From Candidatus Hydrogenedentota bacterium (GTDB lineage: Bacteria; Hydrogenedentota; Hydrogenedentia; Hydrogenedentales; CAITNO01): a DNA stretch of 54,248 bases. Positions within the stretch are counted from its first letter, which is position 1, and each line of letters begins with the position of its first letter. Location: positions 1 to 54,248 of the forward strand of contig JAAYBJ010000327.1 of assembly GCA_012730105.1 (NCBI GenBank), read 5' to 3'. Of the stretch, positions 16,196 to 24,813 are shown piece after piece. The notes below the pieces were generated by a model. The model saw nothing but the letters and a program-made list of their open reading frames with translations. It did not search any database and was not told the origin of the DNA. The translations under genes and the position numbers were made by a program.

Positions 16196-18169
16196 ATGAA
16201 AAGTTTTGAAAAGAAAGCAAAAGATTATTACGGCGAAGTTGTCATCAACAAAGGACTCATGGGCAAAGCGGGCTTTGGCGCGCGCGCCATTCCCGTGTAT
16301 GTGGGTGAATGGATCATAGGCCAGTTTATGGAAGGCGAAGAACTTAATGATGACGGACGCGCGAGTATTGTGGATACGGTGACCAAGTTTCTGCCGCAGA
16401 AAGCCGATAAGAACACCATTTTGAACCGGTTGATGCAGCAGGAGGAGGTTCGCATTCTGGATGATTTCCGGGTAAACGTGAATCTCGATAGAAATACCCA
16501 TGAACTTGGCATTCCCATATTGGATTTGGATCATGGCTGCATTCAGCGCGGGATTATCGAAAGCAACCCTATGCTGTTGAAAACGGGCATGTGGGGCTTG
16601 GGCACATTGCGTTATGTGCCGCCGGACGGCGAGGATGTAAAAAAAGGACAAGTATGGATGGTGGACTTCAAACCCTTCCAAAGTCCCGGTGTAGACTTGG
16701 CGTATTACAAGAGTTCACGAAAGTATTTCGATGTAGAGGAATGGATTGATCTGCTGGTTTCGAGCTGTCAGTTTAACCCGGATATGCTCAAACTTTCTCA
16801 GAAATTACTGTTGCTGAGCCGCATGATCCCCCTGGTAGAGCCTCGGGCAAATCTGTGTGAACTGGCGCCGAAAGGCACGGGGAAGTCTTTCGTGTTCGAC
16901 AACATCAGCCGGTACGCGGCGGTAATCCCGGGCGGGAAACTGTCCGCGCCTGCGCTCTTTTTCAACAGCAATACCCGGCAATTAGGACTGATACCGCGTT
17001 ACGATGTGGTTGTGGTGGATGAGATTCAAAAGATACACACGGACACCGCGGGCGAAGCCATGGCCGCGCTGAAAATGTACCTGGAAAGCGGACGCTATCG
17101 CCGCGCCACCGGTAACATGGGCACGTCTGAATCGGGATTCGCCATGCTGGGCAATATTACGCTGGGCGCGAATAGAATGCCCCTGTATGAATCGAACGGC
17201 ATCTTCAAGGAACTGCCCGCGGCCCTGCAGGAATCAGCCTTTATTGACAGGATTCACGGCATCATAGAGGGCTGGTATATGCCGCGCATTTCGCGACGGA
17301 CGCCTTCGGAGACCATCGGTTTCAAGGGGGACTTCTTTAGTGAAGTTCTTCATGAACTGCGCACGGATTTGCAGTACGCTGATTATGTGTCACAAAGCCT
17401 GCATTTACCGGAGTGCGAGGATATGCGCGACAACAAAGCCATCGCACGGCTGGCTGAGGGATTTTTGAAACTGCTCTTTCCGGACGTGCAATTGACCGAA
17501 GAGGAGTTTATTCAGTTCTGCGTGAATCCTGCCGTGCGCATGCGCCAGCAAATCCGTGACGAGTTATCCAAAATAGACCAGGAATACAAATGGGTCAGCA
17601 TTCGGAGCGAACGGCCGGACGAGTTCCAACTGTCCCATCCGGCGGAAAAGCCTAACGAAGATACAGATGAAGTGCGGGCTGACCCCCTATCGCAAGAGCG
17701 CCCGCCTGATGAGGGCACAGTAACCATCACTGATGGACAGCGCGGCATTTCCTATGAAAAATTGTTTTTGCCGTACCTGCGTGGCGCGAAATCCATTACC
17801 CTGTATGATCCCTACATTCGTCATCAATATCAGTTATTCAATCTTATCAGCTTCTGCGAGGTAATCGCGCCGGAGGAAGGTGAATTGCATCTCGTGCTTG
17901 TTACGGGTTGTGATCCGGGTCAGGAGAATGAACTGTTGGCCAAATTGGAGGAAGTCAAAAACGGATTGATACGGGATCGTATTGTATTGGAATATAGACT
18001 GGACAATACCCTGCACGATAGATGGATTGAAAGCGATACGGGGTGGCGGATAAACCTGGGGCGCGGTCTCGATATTTTTCAAAGACCGGAGGACAAATTT
18101 ACGCTTGGATTTATGGATCAGACCAAGAGGAAGTGTAAAAGTACTACAATAACTTACATCAAAATATAG
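16196..18169 (+). CDS. brxL: BrxL-type AAA ATPase with C-terminal MIT_C domain
   Basis: A 657-residue protein closing the operon, 14 bases after PglZ. The N-terminal ~480 residues match BrxL: an N-terminal domain, Walker A PKGTGKSFVF near 224-233 and Walker B DVVVVDEIQKI near 270-280. Canonical BrxL ends in a Lon-like serine protease domain. Here, after a Pro/Glu-rich linker (about 480-512), the last ~145 residues instead match MIT_C, the phospholipase-D-like domain at the C-terminus of MITD1. The diagnostic run is HDRWIES, then GWRINLGRGLDIFQ, preceded by SITLYDPYI. In MITD1 this domain binds phospholipid; whether it binds membrane or nucleic acid here is unknown. No Ser-Lys protease dyad context was seen. 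Expected role: an ATP-driven effector of the BREX-like system. Confidence 0.85.
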   Translation: MKSFEKKAKDYYGEVVINKGLMGKAGFGARAIPVYVGEWIIGQFMEGEELNDDGRASIVDTVTKFLPQKADKNTILNRLMQQEEVRILDDFRVNVNLDRNTHELGIPILDLDHGCIQRGIIESNPMLLKTGMWGLGTLRYVPPDGEDVKKGQVWMVDFKPFQSPGVDLAYYKSSRKYFDVEEWIDLLVSSCQFNPDMLKLSQKLLLLSRMIPLVEPRANLCELAPKGTGKSFVFDNISRYAAVIPGGKLSAPALFFNSNTRQLGLIPRYDVVVVDEIQKIHTDTAGEAMAALKMYLESGRYRRATGNMGTSESGFAMLGNITLGANRMPLYESNGIFKELPAALQESAFIDRIHGIIEGWYMPRISRRTPSETIGFKGDFFSEVLHELRTDLQYADYVSQSLHLPECEDMRDNKAIARLAEGFLKLLFPDVQLTEEEFIQFCVNPAVRMRQQIRDELSKIDQEYKWVSIRSERPDEFQLSHPAEKPNEDTDEVRADPLSQERPPDEGTVTITDGQRGISYEKLFLPYLRGAKSITLYDPYIRHQYQLFNLISFCEVIAPEEGELHLVLVTGCDPGQENELLAKLEEVKNGLIRDRIVLEYRLDNTLHDRWIESDTGWRINLGRGLDIFQRPEDKFTLGFMDQTKRKCKSTTITYIKI

Positions 18170-18681
18170 TCTTATTCCGGCTATCCTGGCAACTAATTGG
18201 GCTGCGATAAAACACAATAATACTGGGGGGGCTAAGTCGGTATGCCTGAGTGTAGGGTCTTCTGTCCAGAGTAAAAAGACGAATATTTCAGTGAATACTA
18301 GGCGATGCTTGCTACGATGGCATTGGGAAAGATATACCGGAAATGTCTTTCATCTCATCTTGGTATAACCCATGGTCCTCTTTAGGGTAAAGTTAAAGGA
18401 GAATACCTTTAAAATACATAAAGTTTCTTGCGCCGTATTGTAGATATCACCCTCTGAGAAAACGTATTTTATGATGTTCAACCGCATCAAAGACACCGTC
18501 CTCGACATCTACGACGCCATGCAGCGCGCCATCGCCACGGGCGAACCCTACCAGACCCGCCTCGACCCAGTCCCCAGTGGATCCCCGCTGCTGCCACCCA
18601 CCGAAAGGAGATGCATAATGTTTTCAAATAACTCTATGTGGTAACAAGATAGTTCCCTTGGACTTAATGAAAGGGTGATAA
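18170..18681. other. Intergenic region with a GC-rich coding remnant at 18471-18644
   Basis: This 512-base stretch follows the BREX-like operon. Most is AT-rich without recognisable signals. At 18471-18644 a 57-codon ORF (MMFNRIKDTVLDIYDAMQRA at its start) has strong GC-rich codon bias, unlike its surroundings, and loses it abruptly after a GAAAGGAG ribosome-binding-like site at 18600-18607. A second ATG follows that site (18618) and runs only eight codons to a stop. This looks like the 3' end of one gene plus the ribosome-binding site and first codons of the next, left behind by a deletion or insertion. The parent gene is not recognised. Confidence 0.35.
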
Positions 18682-19290
18682 GTGAAATACACTGTTGATG
18701 GAAAGGAGACTTATGTGACTATAGATAGACTTCGAATAATCATAACCTTCGTAGCCCTCTTCGGAATATTATTACACATGGTATTTCCGTGTTTGATAAT
18801 AGACAATATCACCCTCGGGCTTTTGCTTATCGCTATGATTCCGTGGTTGTCTCCGTTTCTTAAATCTCTTGAATTGCCGGGCGTGTTGAAAGTTGAGCTT
18901 CAGGATATCGGTGAACGTGTCAAGAATGTAGGCTTGCTTTCTCCGGATGGCCCTGATTCAAAGAAACAAGACTATTCATTTCAATTAGTTGCAGAAAGTG
19001 ACCCCAATCTTGCTCTCGCAGGACTCCGGATTGAAATCGAGAAACGTTTGATTCTCTTGGCGGAGGCCTATGATATCAAAATATATAACAGAGGTCTGGG
19101 GGCCCTCTTGCGTGAATTGGCACATCGTAGCATTTTGAGTGTGGAAGAACGGTCAATTCTTAGTGATTTAATTAGCCAATTGAATTCGGCAGTACATGGC
19201 GCGATTGTTACCAAACATTCGTGTGACTGGGCACTTGACGTGGGGCCTAAGTTGTTAGAGGCACTGGATGAACGGATTGCCAAGAAATAG
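18682..19290 (+). CDS. Two-helix membrane protein with HEPN-like C-terminal domain
   Basis: A 202-residue protein starting at GTG 18682 (AAAGGG upstream). Residues ~12-60 contain two hydrophobic membrane segments (IIITFVALFGILLHMVF and ITLGLLLIAMIPWLSPFL) separated by a short loop. The soluble part (about 95-202) is helical. It has LRIEIEKRLILLAEAY, GLGALLRELAH, a central acidic segment and LNSAVHGA, a pattern like HEPN/DUF4145-type domains found in many conflict systems. HEPN proteins often act as RNases, but the catalytic RxxxxH motif is not clearly present, so no activity is claimed. It lies in its own small unit, separated from the TcmP gene by a palindromic repeat. Confidence 0.6.
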   Translation: MKYTVDGKETYVTIDRLRIIITFVALFGILLHMVFPCLIIDNITLGLLLIAMIPWLSPFLKSLELPGVLKVELQDIGERVKNVGLLSPDGPDSKKQDYSFQLVAESDPNLALAGLRIEIEKRLILLAEAYDIKIYNRGLGALLRELAHRSILSVEERSILSDLISQLNSAVHGAIVTKHSCDWALDVGPKLLEALDERIAKK

Positions 19291-19304
19291 TCTACATTAG
19301 TCAC

Positions 19305-19356
19305 CGGGAAAACAGGGACTGACACAAGCCTGGCAAAACGGGTCTGTCCCCGCTTT
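19305..19356. repeat. Dispersed palindromic repeat, intergenic copy
   Basis: The element has imperfect inverted ends: AAAACAGGGACTGAC on the left and GGTCTGTCCCCGCTTTC on the right. The right end reads GAAAGCGGGGACAGACC on the other strand. A second copy with the same ends lies at 52407-52465, inside a coding sequence on the host side of the att site. It resembles the short mobile palindromes scattered in many bacterial genomes. Confidence 0.65.
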
Positions 19357-19388
19357 CGCGGCTTTTGCAGCACTTGGAGTAGTAGAAA

Positions 19389-20534
19389 ATGAACAATAGC
19401 CATTTTCATGACCAACCCTTTGATGATGCCACGCTCCTGAAGCTGGAAATCTTCAGGGGGTATATCCGACAGTGGCTTCCTGTGTTCTTGTCGAAGCAGA
19501 CGTACTCCGAAGTTCATATATATGATTTCTTCGCGGGCCCGGGAACGGATGCAACGGGAAACTGCGGTTCCCCACTCGTTATTATTGAGGAACTGGAACA
19601 ATATCTGAAGGACGCTCGTGCACCTGTTGCGCCTGGCGTCGACATATTTCTGCACTTCAATGATAATGACTGTGATAAGGTTGCGAAACTACAGCAACTT
19701 GTTAGTGAAAGAAAAACTACACTCTCTTATGACGTAGACTTCACAAGCACGGACTTCAGGATGGCATTGTTTGCGAACTTGGATTTAATCCAGCGCAATG
19801 ACACTGCGAATCTGATAATCATGGATCAATACGGATTCAAGGAAGTTGATGAGCGAATATTTCAGACACTTATACAATGTGATACGACTGACATCCTGTT
19901 TTTTGTTTCCTCTACCCATGTGCGGAGATTCGCAAAAGAGGACGCTGTGCAAAGGTTCATCAATATTTCCCCGGAGAAGATTGAAGCCATTTCAGCAAAA
20001 GAAATTCATCGCTTCATCTGCAGGGAGTTCTATCAGAAACTTGTTCCAGACAATTACCAGTACTATGTGGTTCCATTCTCGATAGAAAAGGACAGCAGCA
20101 CCAACATTTACGGAATCATCTTCGGAACAAGTAACCTTCTGGGACTGGATAAGTTCCTGCAGGTATGCTGGAACACGGACGACGTAACCGGAGAGGCAAA
20201 TTACAACATTGATGAGGAAATAATACATGGCGGGCAGATGTCATTGCTTGATGAATGTGCGGTCAGCAAGAAGCAGGACAAGTTTCAGAAAGAGATGAAA
20301 GTATTTATAGAGCAGCGGCAGCCGGACAATCGAGAACTGTATCGGTATATTATTGAAAATGGCTTCTTGCCTAAACATGCCAACCCAATGCTAAAGACCA
20401 TGTGCGAGGAGGGCACCCTGTGCGTTCTTGAAATAGATCCTGAAAAAGAGGCGCGAAAAAATGCCTTTTATCTAGGTTGGCCCAATTATTCTGGAGTCCC
20501 TCCGAAAGTGCAATTTAAATTGAGAGTAACTTGA
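19389..20534 (+). CDS. tcmP: Three-Cys-motif partner protein TcmP
   Basis: A 381-residue TcmP-family protein. The diagnostic N-terminal block is present: HFHDQPFDDATLLKLEIFRG, then YIRQWLPVFLS, and YDFFAGPG with a small-molecule methyltransferase-like glycine segment. Further matches are HFNDND and NLIIMDQYGFKEV, in the position of a Rossmann-fold acidic strand. TcmP is known as the constant genomic partner of the three-Cys-motif protein, and here that partner begins two bases after its stop. The role is not established. A winged-helix-like tail covers the last ~90 residues. The ribosome-binding site is weak (GGAGTAG). Identification is strong because of the two-gene context. Confidence 0.85.
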   Translation: MNNSHFHDQPFDDATLLKLEIFRGYIRQWLPVFLSKQTYSEVHIYDFFAGPGTDATGNCGSPLVIIEELEQYLKDARAPVAPGVDIFLHFNDNDCDKVAKLQQLVSERKTTLSYDVDFTSTDFRMALFANLDLIQRNDTANLIIMDQYGFKEVDERIFQTLIQCDTTDILFFVSSTHVRRFAKEDAVQRFINISPEKIEAISAKEIHRFICREFYQKLVPDNYQYYVVPFSIEKDSSTNIYGIIFGTSNLLGLDKFLQVCWNTDDVTGEANYNIDEEIIHGGQMSLLDECAVSKKQDKFQKEMKVFIEQRQPDNRELYRYIIENGFLPKHANPMLKTMCEEGTLCVLEIDPEKEARKNAFYLGWPNYSGVPPKVQFKLRVT

Positions 20535-20535
20535 T

Positions 20536-21264
20536 ATGTCCTATAGCCGCATAGAGTGGACCGAATCAACCTGGAATCCCGTTACCGGCTGTTCTAAAGT
20601 TAGCCCAGGATGTCAGAACTGTTATGCCGAGCGCATGGCAAGACGTTTACAGTCCATGGGACAGATTAACTATAAGCATGGATTCAAAGTGGCGGTACAC
20701 GAAGAAACACTTTTGCTGCCTTTGTCATGGAAAAAGCCGAGGCTGATATTCGTAAATTCCATGAGTGATCTCTTCCATAGAAATGTGCCGACATCATTTA
20801 TACTCCGTGTATTCGAGGTTATGTTGGCGGCTGACTGGCACCAATACCAAATACTGACAAAGCGCTCTGAACGACTATTGGAATTGGATTCTAGACTGCC
20901 TTGGACGCCACACATCTGGATGGGAGTCAGTGTCGAAGATAGAGACTATGTCAGCCGCATACGCGATCTACAGAAGACCCACGCCCACCTGAAATATGTT
21001 TCCTTTGAACCGTTGCTAGGTCCTGTAGGCAGAATCCCCCTGAAAGGAATTGGCTGGGTGATCGTCGGAGGCGAATCAGGTCCCGGTGCTCGATCCATGA
21101 GTTCAGAATGGGTAATCAGTATTCGAGACCAGTGCCAACGGACCGAAGTCCCGTTCTTCTTCAAACAATGGGGCGGCGTGAACAAAAAGAAAGCCGGGCG
21201 CCTTCTTGAGGGGAAAACATACGATGAAATGCCAAATGGGCAGTCAAAAAAAATGGATTCATAA
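20536..21264 (+). CDS. Three-Cys-motif protein, phage Gp37/Gp68-like (DUF5131)
   Basis: A 242-residue protein of the Gp37_Gp68/DUF5131 family. Its N-terminus reads IEWTESTWNPVTGC followed by SPGCQNCYAERMA, giving cysteines 19, 26 and 29 (C-x6-C-x2-C). This arrangement suggests an iron-sulphur cluster of radical-SAM type. Later family landmarks are FVNSMSDLFH, WMGVSVED, YVSFEPLLG, WVIVGGESGPGARSM and PFFFKQWGG. It starts two bases after the TcmP stop, so the pair is translated together. These pairs occur in phages and mobile islands. The reaction is unknown; a radical-SAM-type modification of nucleic acid or protein is an inference. Confidence 0.87.
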   Translation: MSYSRIEWTESTWNPVTGCSKVSPGCQNCYAERMARRLQSMGQINYKHGFKVAVHEETLLLPLSWKKPRLIFVNSMSDLFHRNVPTSFILRVFEVMLAADWHQYQILTKRSERLLELDSRLPWTPHIWMGVSVEDRDYVSRIRDLQKTHAHLKYVSFEPLLGPVGRIPLKGIGWVIVGGESGPGARSMSSEWVISIRDQCQRTEVPFFFKQWGGVNKKKAGRLLEGKTYDEMPNGQSKKMDS

Positions 21265-21342
21265 AACGATTAATTTACCCAAATTTCTCTAGGATATTCT
21301 ATATTATAAAAAATGAACTCCATTATATGAAAGGCGAACCAC

Positions 21343-22335
21343 ATGATAATAACCATAAATGATTATATCGTTGTTCTTGGAGACTTTGAGGGAAACCTTC
21401 CCGTGCGTGTACTTCAGAATAATGTTCTTGAATCTTTTTTAAATGCAAATACTCGGGCAATTGATGATTGGGAGGCGATGGTTTTGAGTGGGCGCATTCG
21501 TCGGGAAGTGTCTCGCGATATTGCGCCTAGGGCTGTACAAAGTCCATCCGTAGACTACGATACCGGCACGATAGTAATCCAAGAGGTTTTTGAAGCAGCA
21601 CTTTGGGCAACTTCTTACGGAATCATGGTTCTTCATGACTGTTGGGCTGAAAGATACGCACGAGGAGAAGAATTAACGCAATTAGATGATACAGACTCGC
21701 GTATCAGAGATGCATTCGGATTCCTTGCATATACAGAGTCTCTTTTCCGGAGCTATCAGCCATGGCCTCTTGCATTGCCTAATCCACAGAAATATTTGCT
21801 TGAGAAAAAAGATCTCGTTGAGAAGGCAAATAACCTCTATGTAAGCGCGGCATCATTCTCACTAGCCCACGAGTTTGCGCATGTTTATCTTGGACACGGG
21901 AATGCTTCTTTTAGAAGCCTCTTGCTAAAGGCCCGTACAAGCCCCATGACACTAACAGAGATCGAACAATCTCAACTAAAACAGATGGAGAACGAGGCTG
22001 ATCGCTTCGCAGTTGACCATTTTGTGACCGAACTTGATAGCGATTCAGAAAAAACGGTCCGACTGTATGGCATAGTCATCACGTATTTATGCTTCCTAAT
22101 TGGCACAAAGAAAAGTTCTCAACTCAGGTCGTCTACTCATCCCGATATGGGCACCCGTATACTCAACGTTTTGTCTCAAGATATTTCAGATCAGGGATTC
22201 AGGGATTCTTTACGCGGTGCTGTGATACTAGCGCTGACGTACTTCTTGAACCGACAAGGTATAAGCCTTAGAGGCCAAGCATTCAATGATGCAGAAGATG
22301 CTCTAGAGTATTGTCTCATTTCTTTGCCCAGTTAA
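21343..22335 (+). CDS. HExxH zinc metallopeptidase-like protein (Lit/U49-like?)
   Basis: A 330-residue protein with a gluzincin-type zinc site. AHEFAHVYLGHG near residue 177 gives the HExxH pair, and ENEADRFAVDHFV about 40 residues later supplies a likely third ligand (Glu in NEAD). The spacing and the E-x-x-A-D-R-x-A helix recall the Lit exclusion peptidase (family U49, which cleaves EF-Tu during T4 infection) and the ImmA/IrrE group. Overall similarity to either cannot be judged by eye. No signal peptide or membrane segment was seen, so it is probably cytoplasmic. AAAGG precedes the ATG. It stands alone, 78 bases after the TcmP pair and 48 before a secreted protein. Confidence 0.65.
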   Translation: MIITINDYIVVLGDFEGNLPVRVLQNNVLESFLNANTRAIDDWEAMVLSGRIRREVSRDIAPRAVQSPSVDYDTGTIVIQEVFEAALWATSYGIMVLHDCWAERYARGEELTQLDDTDSRIRDAFGFLAYTESLFRSYQPWPLALPNPQKYLLEKKDLVEKANNLYVSAASFSLAHEFAHVYLGHGNASFRSLLLKARTSPMTLTEIEQSQLKQMENEADRFAVDHFVTELDSDSEKTVRLYGIVITYLCFLIGTKKSSQLRSSTHPDMGTRILNVLSQDISDQGFRDSLRGAVILALTYFLNRQGISLRGQAFNDAEDALEYCLISLPS

Positions 22336-22383
22336 GGCACTCTTTGCCTCTTTAAAGCTGAGCTTGAGTAAAGGGGAACTTCA

Positions 22384-23379
22384 ATGCAACTGACAGTATT
22401 AGTGTTTATGGCGGCGGCGCTTCTCGGGGCACCTGAAACGGTAACATCGCTGGCCCCGGCGCCGACGACGATCGGCATGTACACGAATTATTGGCACGGT
22501 TGGGCCCGTGACGACGCGCCGGTTGACTGTGTATTGATACCGGTGGCTGCCTACCAGGAGGGGAAATGGCAGCCCAGCGCGTTCTTTGCGATGGAGATAC
22601 CGGGGGGACCGAACGTTTTGGCGGAAACCTTTAGACCGGAACAGGAAGCGTTTCTGGATGTGTTGATGACACAGACTTTTTACCTGTGCTCAAACCTCGC
22701 GACTACCTTCACGCCGGAAAAGAAAAAGATTCCGTGGAAAGTGGAGCAGCAATACATCGGACTCGCGGGGACGGTGAAGGGCAATCTGGATGTAGAGGAC
22801 AAGTATTTCGACCTTCCCATGACCAATGTGCCAGACGTAATCATTCCCTTGGAGAAGGCTTCACTATCCGTGAAAGAGAAGGCGCTCTTGGCGGATCGGG
22901 CAAAAGAGTTAATCAGCGCCGAGGTGATTGAGCGGGAGTCAGAGATCCCCAAGGACAAGGAGCGCCCGGCTTTTCAGCCGGAACGCTACGATCCGCCGGA
23001 ATACGTGCATCTCCTGAAGTTTAAGCTCCCAAACGATCGTGAAGGGTTGTGGGTCCATGCGACCATGGCCTATCCTTTTAAAGAGGGCCCGGAGGAATTC
23101 GGCTTTTTTAAACGGTCTTACTGGTGCGGGTATTACCACGCTCTTGTGGAAAGGGGCGGAGAGAAATCCGAGGACAAGATCCTGTGGGAGTATGCCAGTT
23201 TCATCGGAAGGGAAACGGAAAGCAGGTATTACGATTTAAAGGGTGTTTTTGACGCTGATAAGGATGACAAACCGGAATTTCTATTTGATGTTGGCGGGTG
23301 GGAATACGGAGAGTATATGCTTGTGCATGCCGAGAATTGGGAACTGGTCAAGGTGTCGTCTTTATTCGGCGCGCTGTAA
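22384..23379 (+). CDS. Hypothetical secreted protein
   Basis: A 331-residue protein with a short hydrophobic N-terminus (LTVLVFMAAALLGAP) that fits a signal peptide. The mature part is acidic and rich in aromatic residues. Near the C-terminus, FDADKDDKPEFLFDV resembles the Asp-rich loop of calcium-binding FG-GAP/VCBS-type repeats, followed by GGWEYGEYMLV. No enzyme motif was recognised. It is preceded by a modest site (AAGGGGAA, about five bases before the ATG). A secreted protein is unusual among these cytoplasmic defence genes, so it may be a passenger gene. Confidence 0.6.
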   Translation: MQLTVLVFMAAALLGAPETVTSLAPAPTTIGMYTNYWHGWARDDAPVDCVLIPVAAYQEGKWQPSAFFAMEIPGGPNVLAETFRPEQEAFLDVLMTQTFYLCSNLATTFTPEKKKIPWKVEQQYIGLAGTVKGNLDVEDKYFDLPMTNVPDVIIPLEKASLSVKEKALLADRAKELISAEVIERESEIPKDKERPAFQPERYDPPEYVHLLKFKLPNDREGLWVHATMAYPFKEGPEEFGFFKRSYWCGYYHALVERGGEKSEDKILWEYASFIGRETESRYYDLKGVFDADKDDKPEFLFDVGGWEYGEYMLVHAENWELVKVSSLFGAL

Positions 23380-23550
23380 ATAATAGAACGCTCGTTCTCT
23401 TTCCGTTACCAGGGTGCGCTTGGTAACTCAATTGCCATAGAAGTTGAACTTCCCGCGTGTGGTTGATTGCAATCATTCCGGAATCTGGAAAGACGGTTTC
23501 CTATACTATACTCTATCTGAAACCCGTTGATACGGAGAAAGGCACACGAC

Positions 23551-24732
23551 ATGGGCAAAACAGGTGGCATTATCGACAGCGAGCGCAATCCCTTTGTCTT
23601 GGATAGCTGGATTGACCAAGGGTATGGCCTGACGGCAAAGCGGCGTGGGGATCTGGCGTTACTGTTTGGGCAAACACGCGAGGAAATCCTGAAGAGCGAC
23701 GAGAATAAATGCCGTTACCCTTCCTTTGTGGGCATACGCTGGGGCTTCGCTGAATTACAGGACGCCACCCTTGTTCCCACGGAGAAATGGGCGAACAGGC
23801 AGAATTACGATACGTACGGAGAACTGAAGACGGGAGGCGCGACTCGTTCTTATCCCCGGCAAATGGATACCCCTCCCAAAACAGTAACGGTGAACGTCTC
23901 CGCAAGGGTACAGGAAATCAGTGGCGGTAGTACATCTGCCGGAATAGATATCCCGAATCTGCGCGAAGAGATGGAGCGGCGCAGGCTGAAACTCGTTGCC
24001 CTTGCCCATCGTGACGATGTGCCGATGGTACCTGTTGAACGGGAACACATTATCGAGTACCTGGAACATACAAAGCTCCCCGAAAAACCGGCAGACGAAA
24101 TTCGGATCATGAAGGAATTCGTGAGTAGCGCCCTAAGCATCAACCAGCCTCCGCACAGAATCCGAAGCAGAATGCAGAAGATCCTCGGTGACATCCCTTT
24201 GGCGGGCACAATACCCCTATGCCTGGAGCGGCTCTATGAATGCACGGACTTCATGGACGACACAAATTGGACACCTGCCGGGCTGACACAGTTGCTTGAA
24301 GAGCTAACGGAATATCCGGATGACCCATTTAAAGAGCATATCCGAAGGACCCTGCTGGGGTTGGCCGTGGTGATGACTAAAGCGTTACGAGAGGGCATCT
24401 CGCTCTTCTATAAAAGTGTTGAGAAGGCCGTCGCGTCAGGCCCGGAACAGGCATGGCAATTCATGGTGCAGTTTACGCAACCGATACCCAATGTGGGCCC
24501 GGGACTGATGTCCGACTTCCTGAAAAATATCGGTTTCCCGGAATTCGTCAAAATAGACCAGCGCCTGAAAAAGGAATTTCCGGCACTGGTTCCCGGCCTG
24601 CCCACGGATCCCCGAGAGATGTTTATCTTTGCTGTAAAACTTTGTCGGCAACTCGGGATGACTCCTTTCCTTTTCGACCATATCCTCTATCAATGGGGCA
24701 ACGTGAAACTGAAGGCCTATTTAGACCTATAA
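23551..24732 (+). CDS. HhH-GPD-like protein, possible DNA glycosylase relative
   Basis: A 393-residue protein. The frame can start at TTG 23527, but ATG 23551 has GGAG nine to ten bases upstream. The N-terminal half is not recognised. The C-terminal ~120 residues look like the HhH-GPD fold of base-excision glycosylases. A hairpin NVGPGLMSDFLKNIGF starts near residue 313. FVKIDQRL follows, whose Asp 336 sits where the catalytic Asp of that superfamily lies. A later LGMTPFLFDHILYQWG resembles the terminal P-x-x-L-D-x-x-L-W-x-x-G pattern. If correct it would recognise or excise a base. The next gene, 81 bases downstream, is a NucS-like nuclease, so the two may act together. The fold call rests on short motifs only. 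Confidence 0.5.
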   Translation: MGKTGGIIDSERNPFVLDSWIDQGYGLTAKRRGDLALLFGQTREEILKSDENKCRYPSFVGIRWGFAELQDATLVPTEKWANRQNYDTYGELKTGGATRSYPRQMDTPPKTVTVNVSARVQEISGGSTSAGIDIPNLREEMERRRLKLVALAHRDDVPMVPVEREHIIEYLEHTKLPEKPADEIRIMKEFVSSALSINQPPHRIRSRMQKILGDIPLAGTIPLCLERLYECTDFMDDTNWTPAGLTQLLEELTEYPDDPFKEHIRRTLLGLAVVMTKALREGISLFYKSVEKAVASGPEQAWQFMVQFTQPIPNVGPGLMSDFLKNIGFPEFVKIDQRLKKEFPALVPGLPTDPREMFIFAVKLCRQLGMTPFLFDHILYQWGNVKLKAYLDL

Positions 24733-24813
24733 TGTGGGTGGAATGGTCTCAGGGATGTCCCTGCTCTGGCTTACTTGTTATTTAAATCGTTAAGAGATAC
24801 GGGAGAATCGGCC

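Noticed and set aside
16196-18169. BrxL as a Lon-like serine protease
   Set aside because: The C-terminal domain matches MIT_C; no Ser-Lys dyad context was found.
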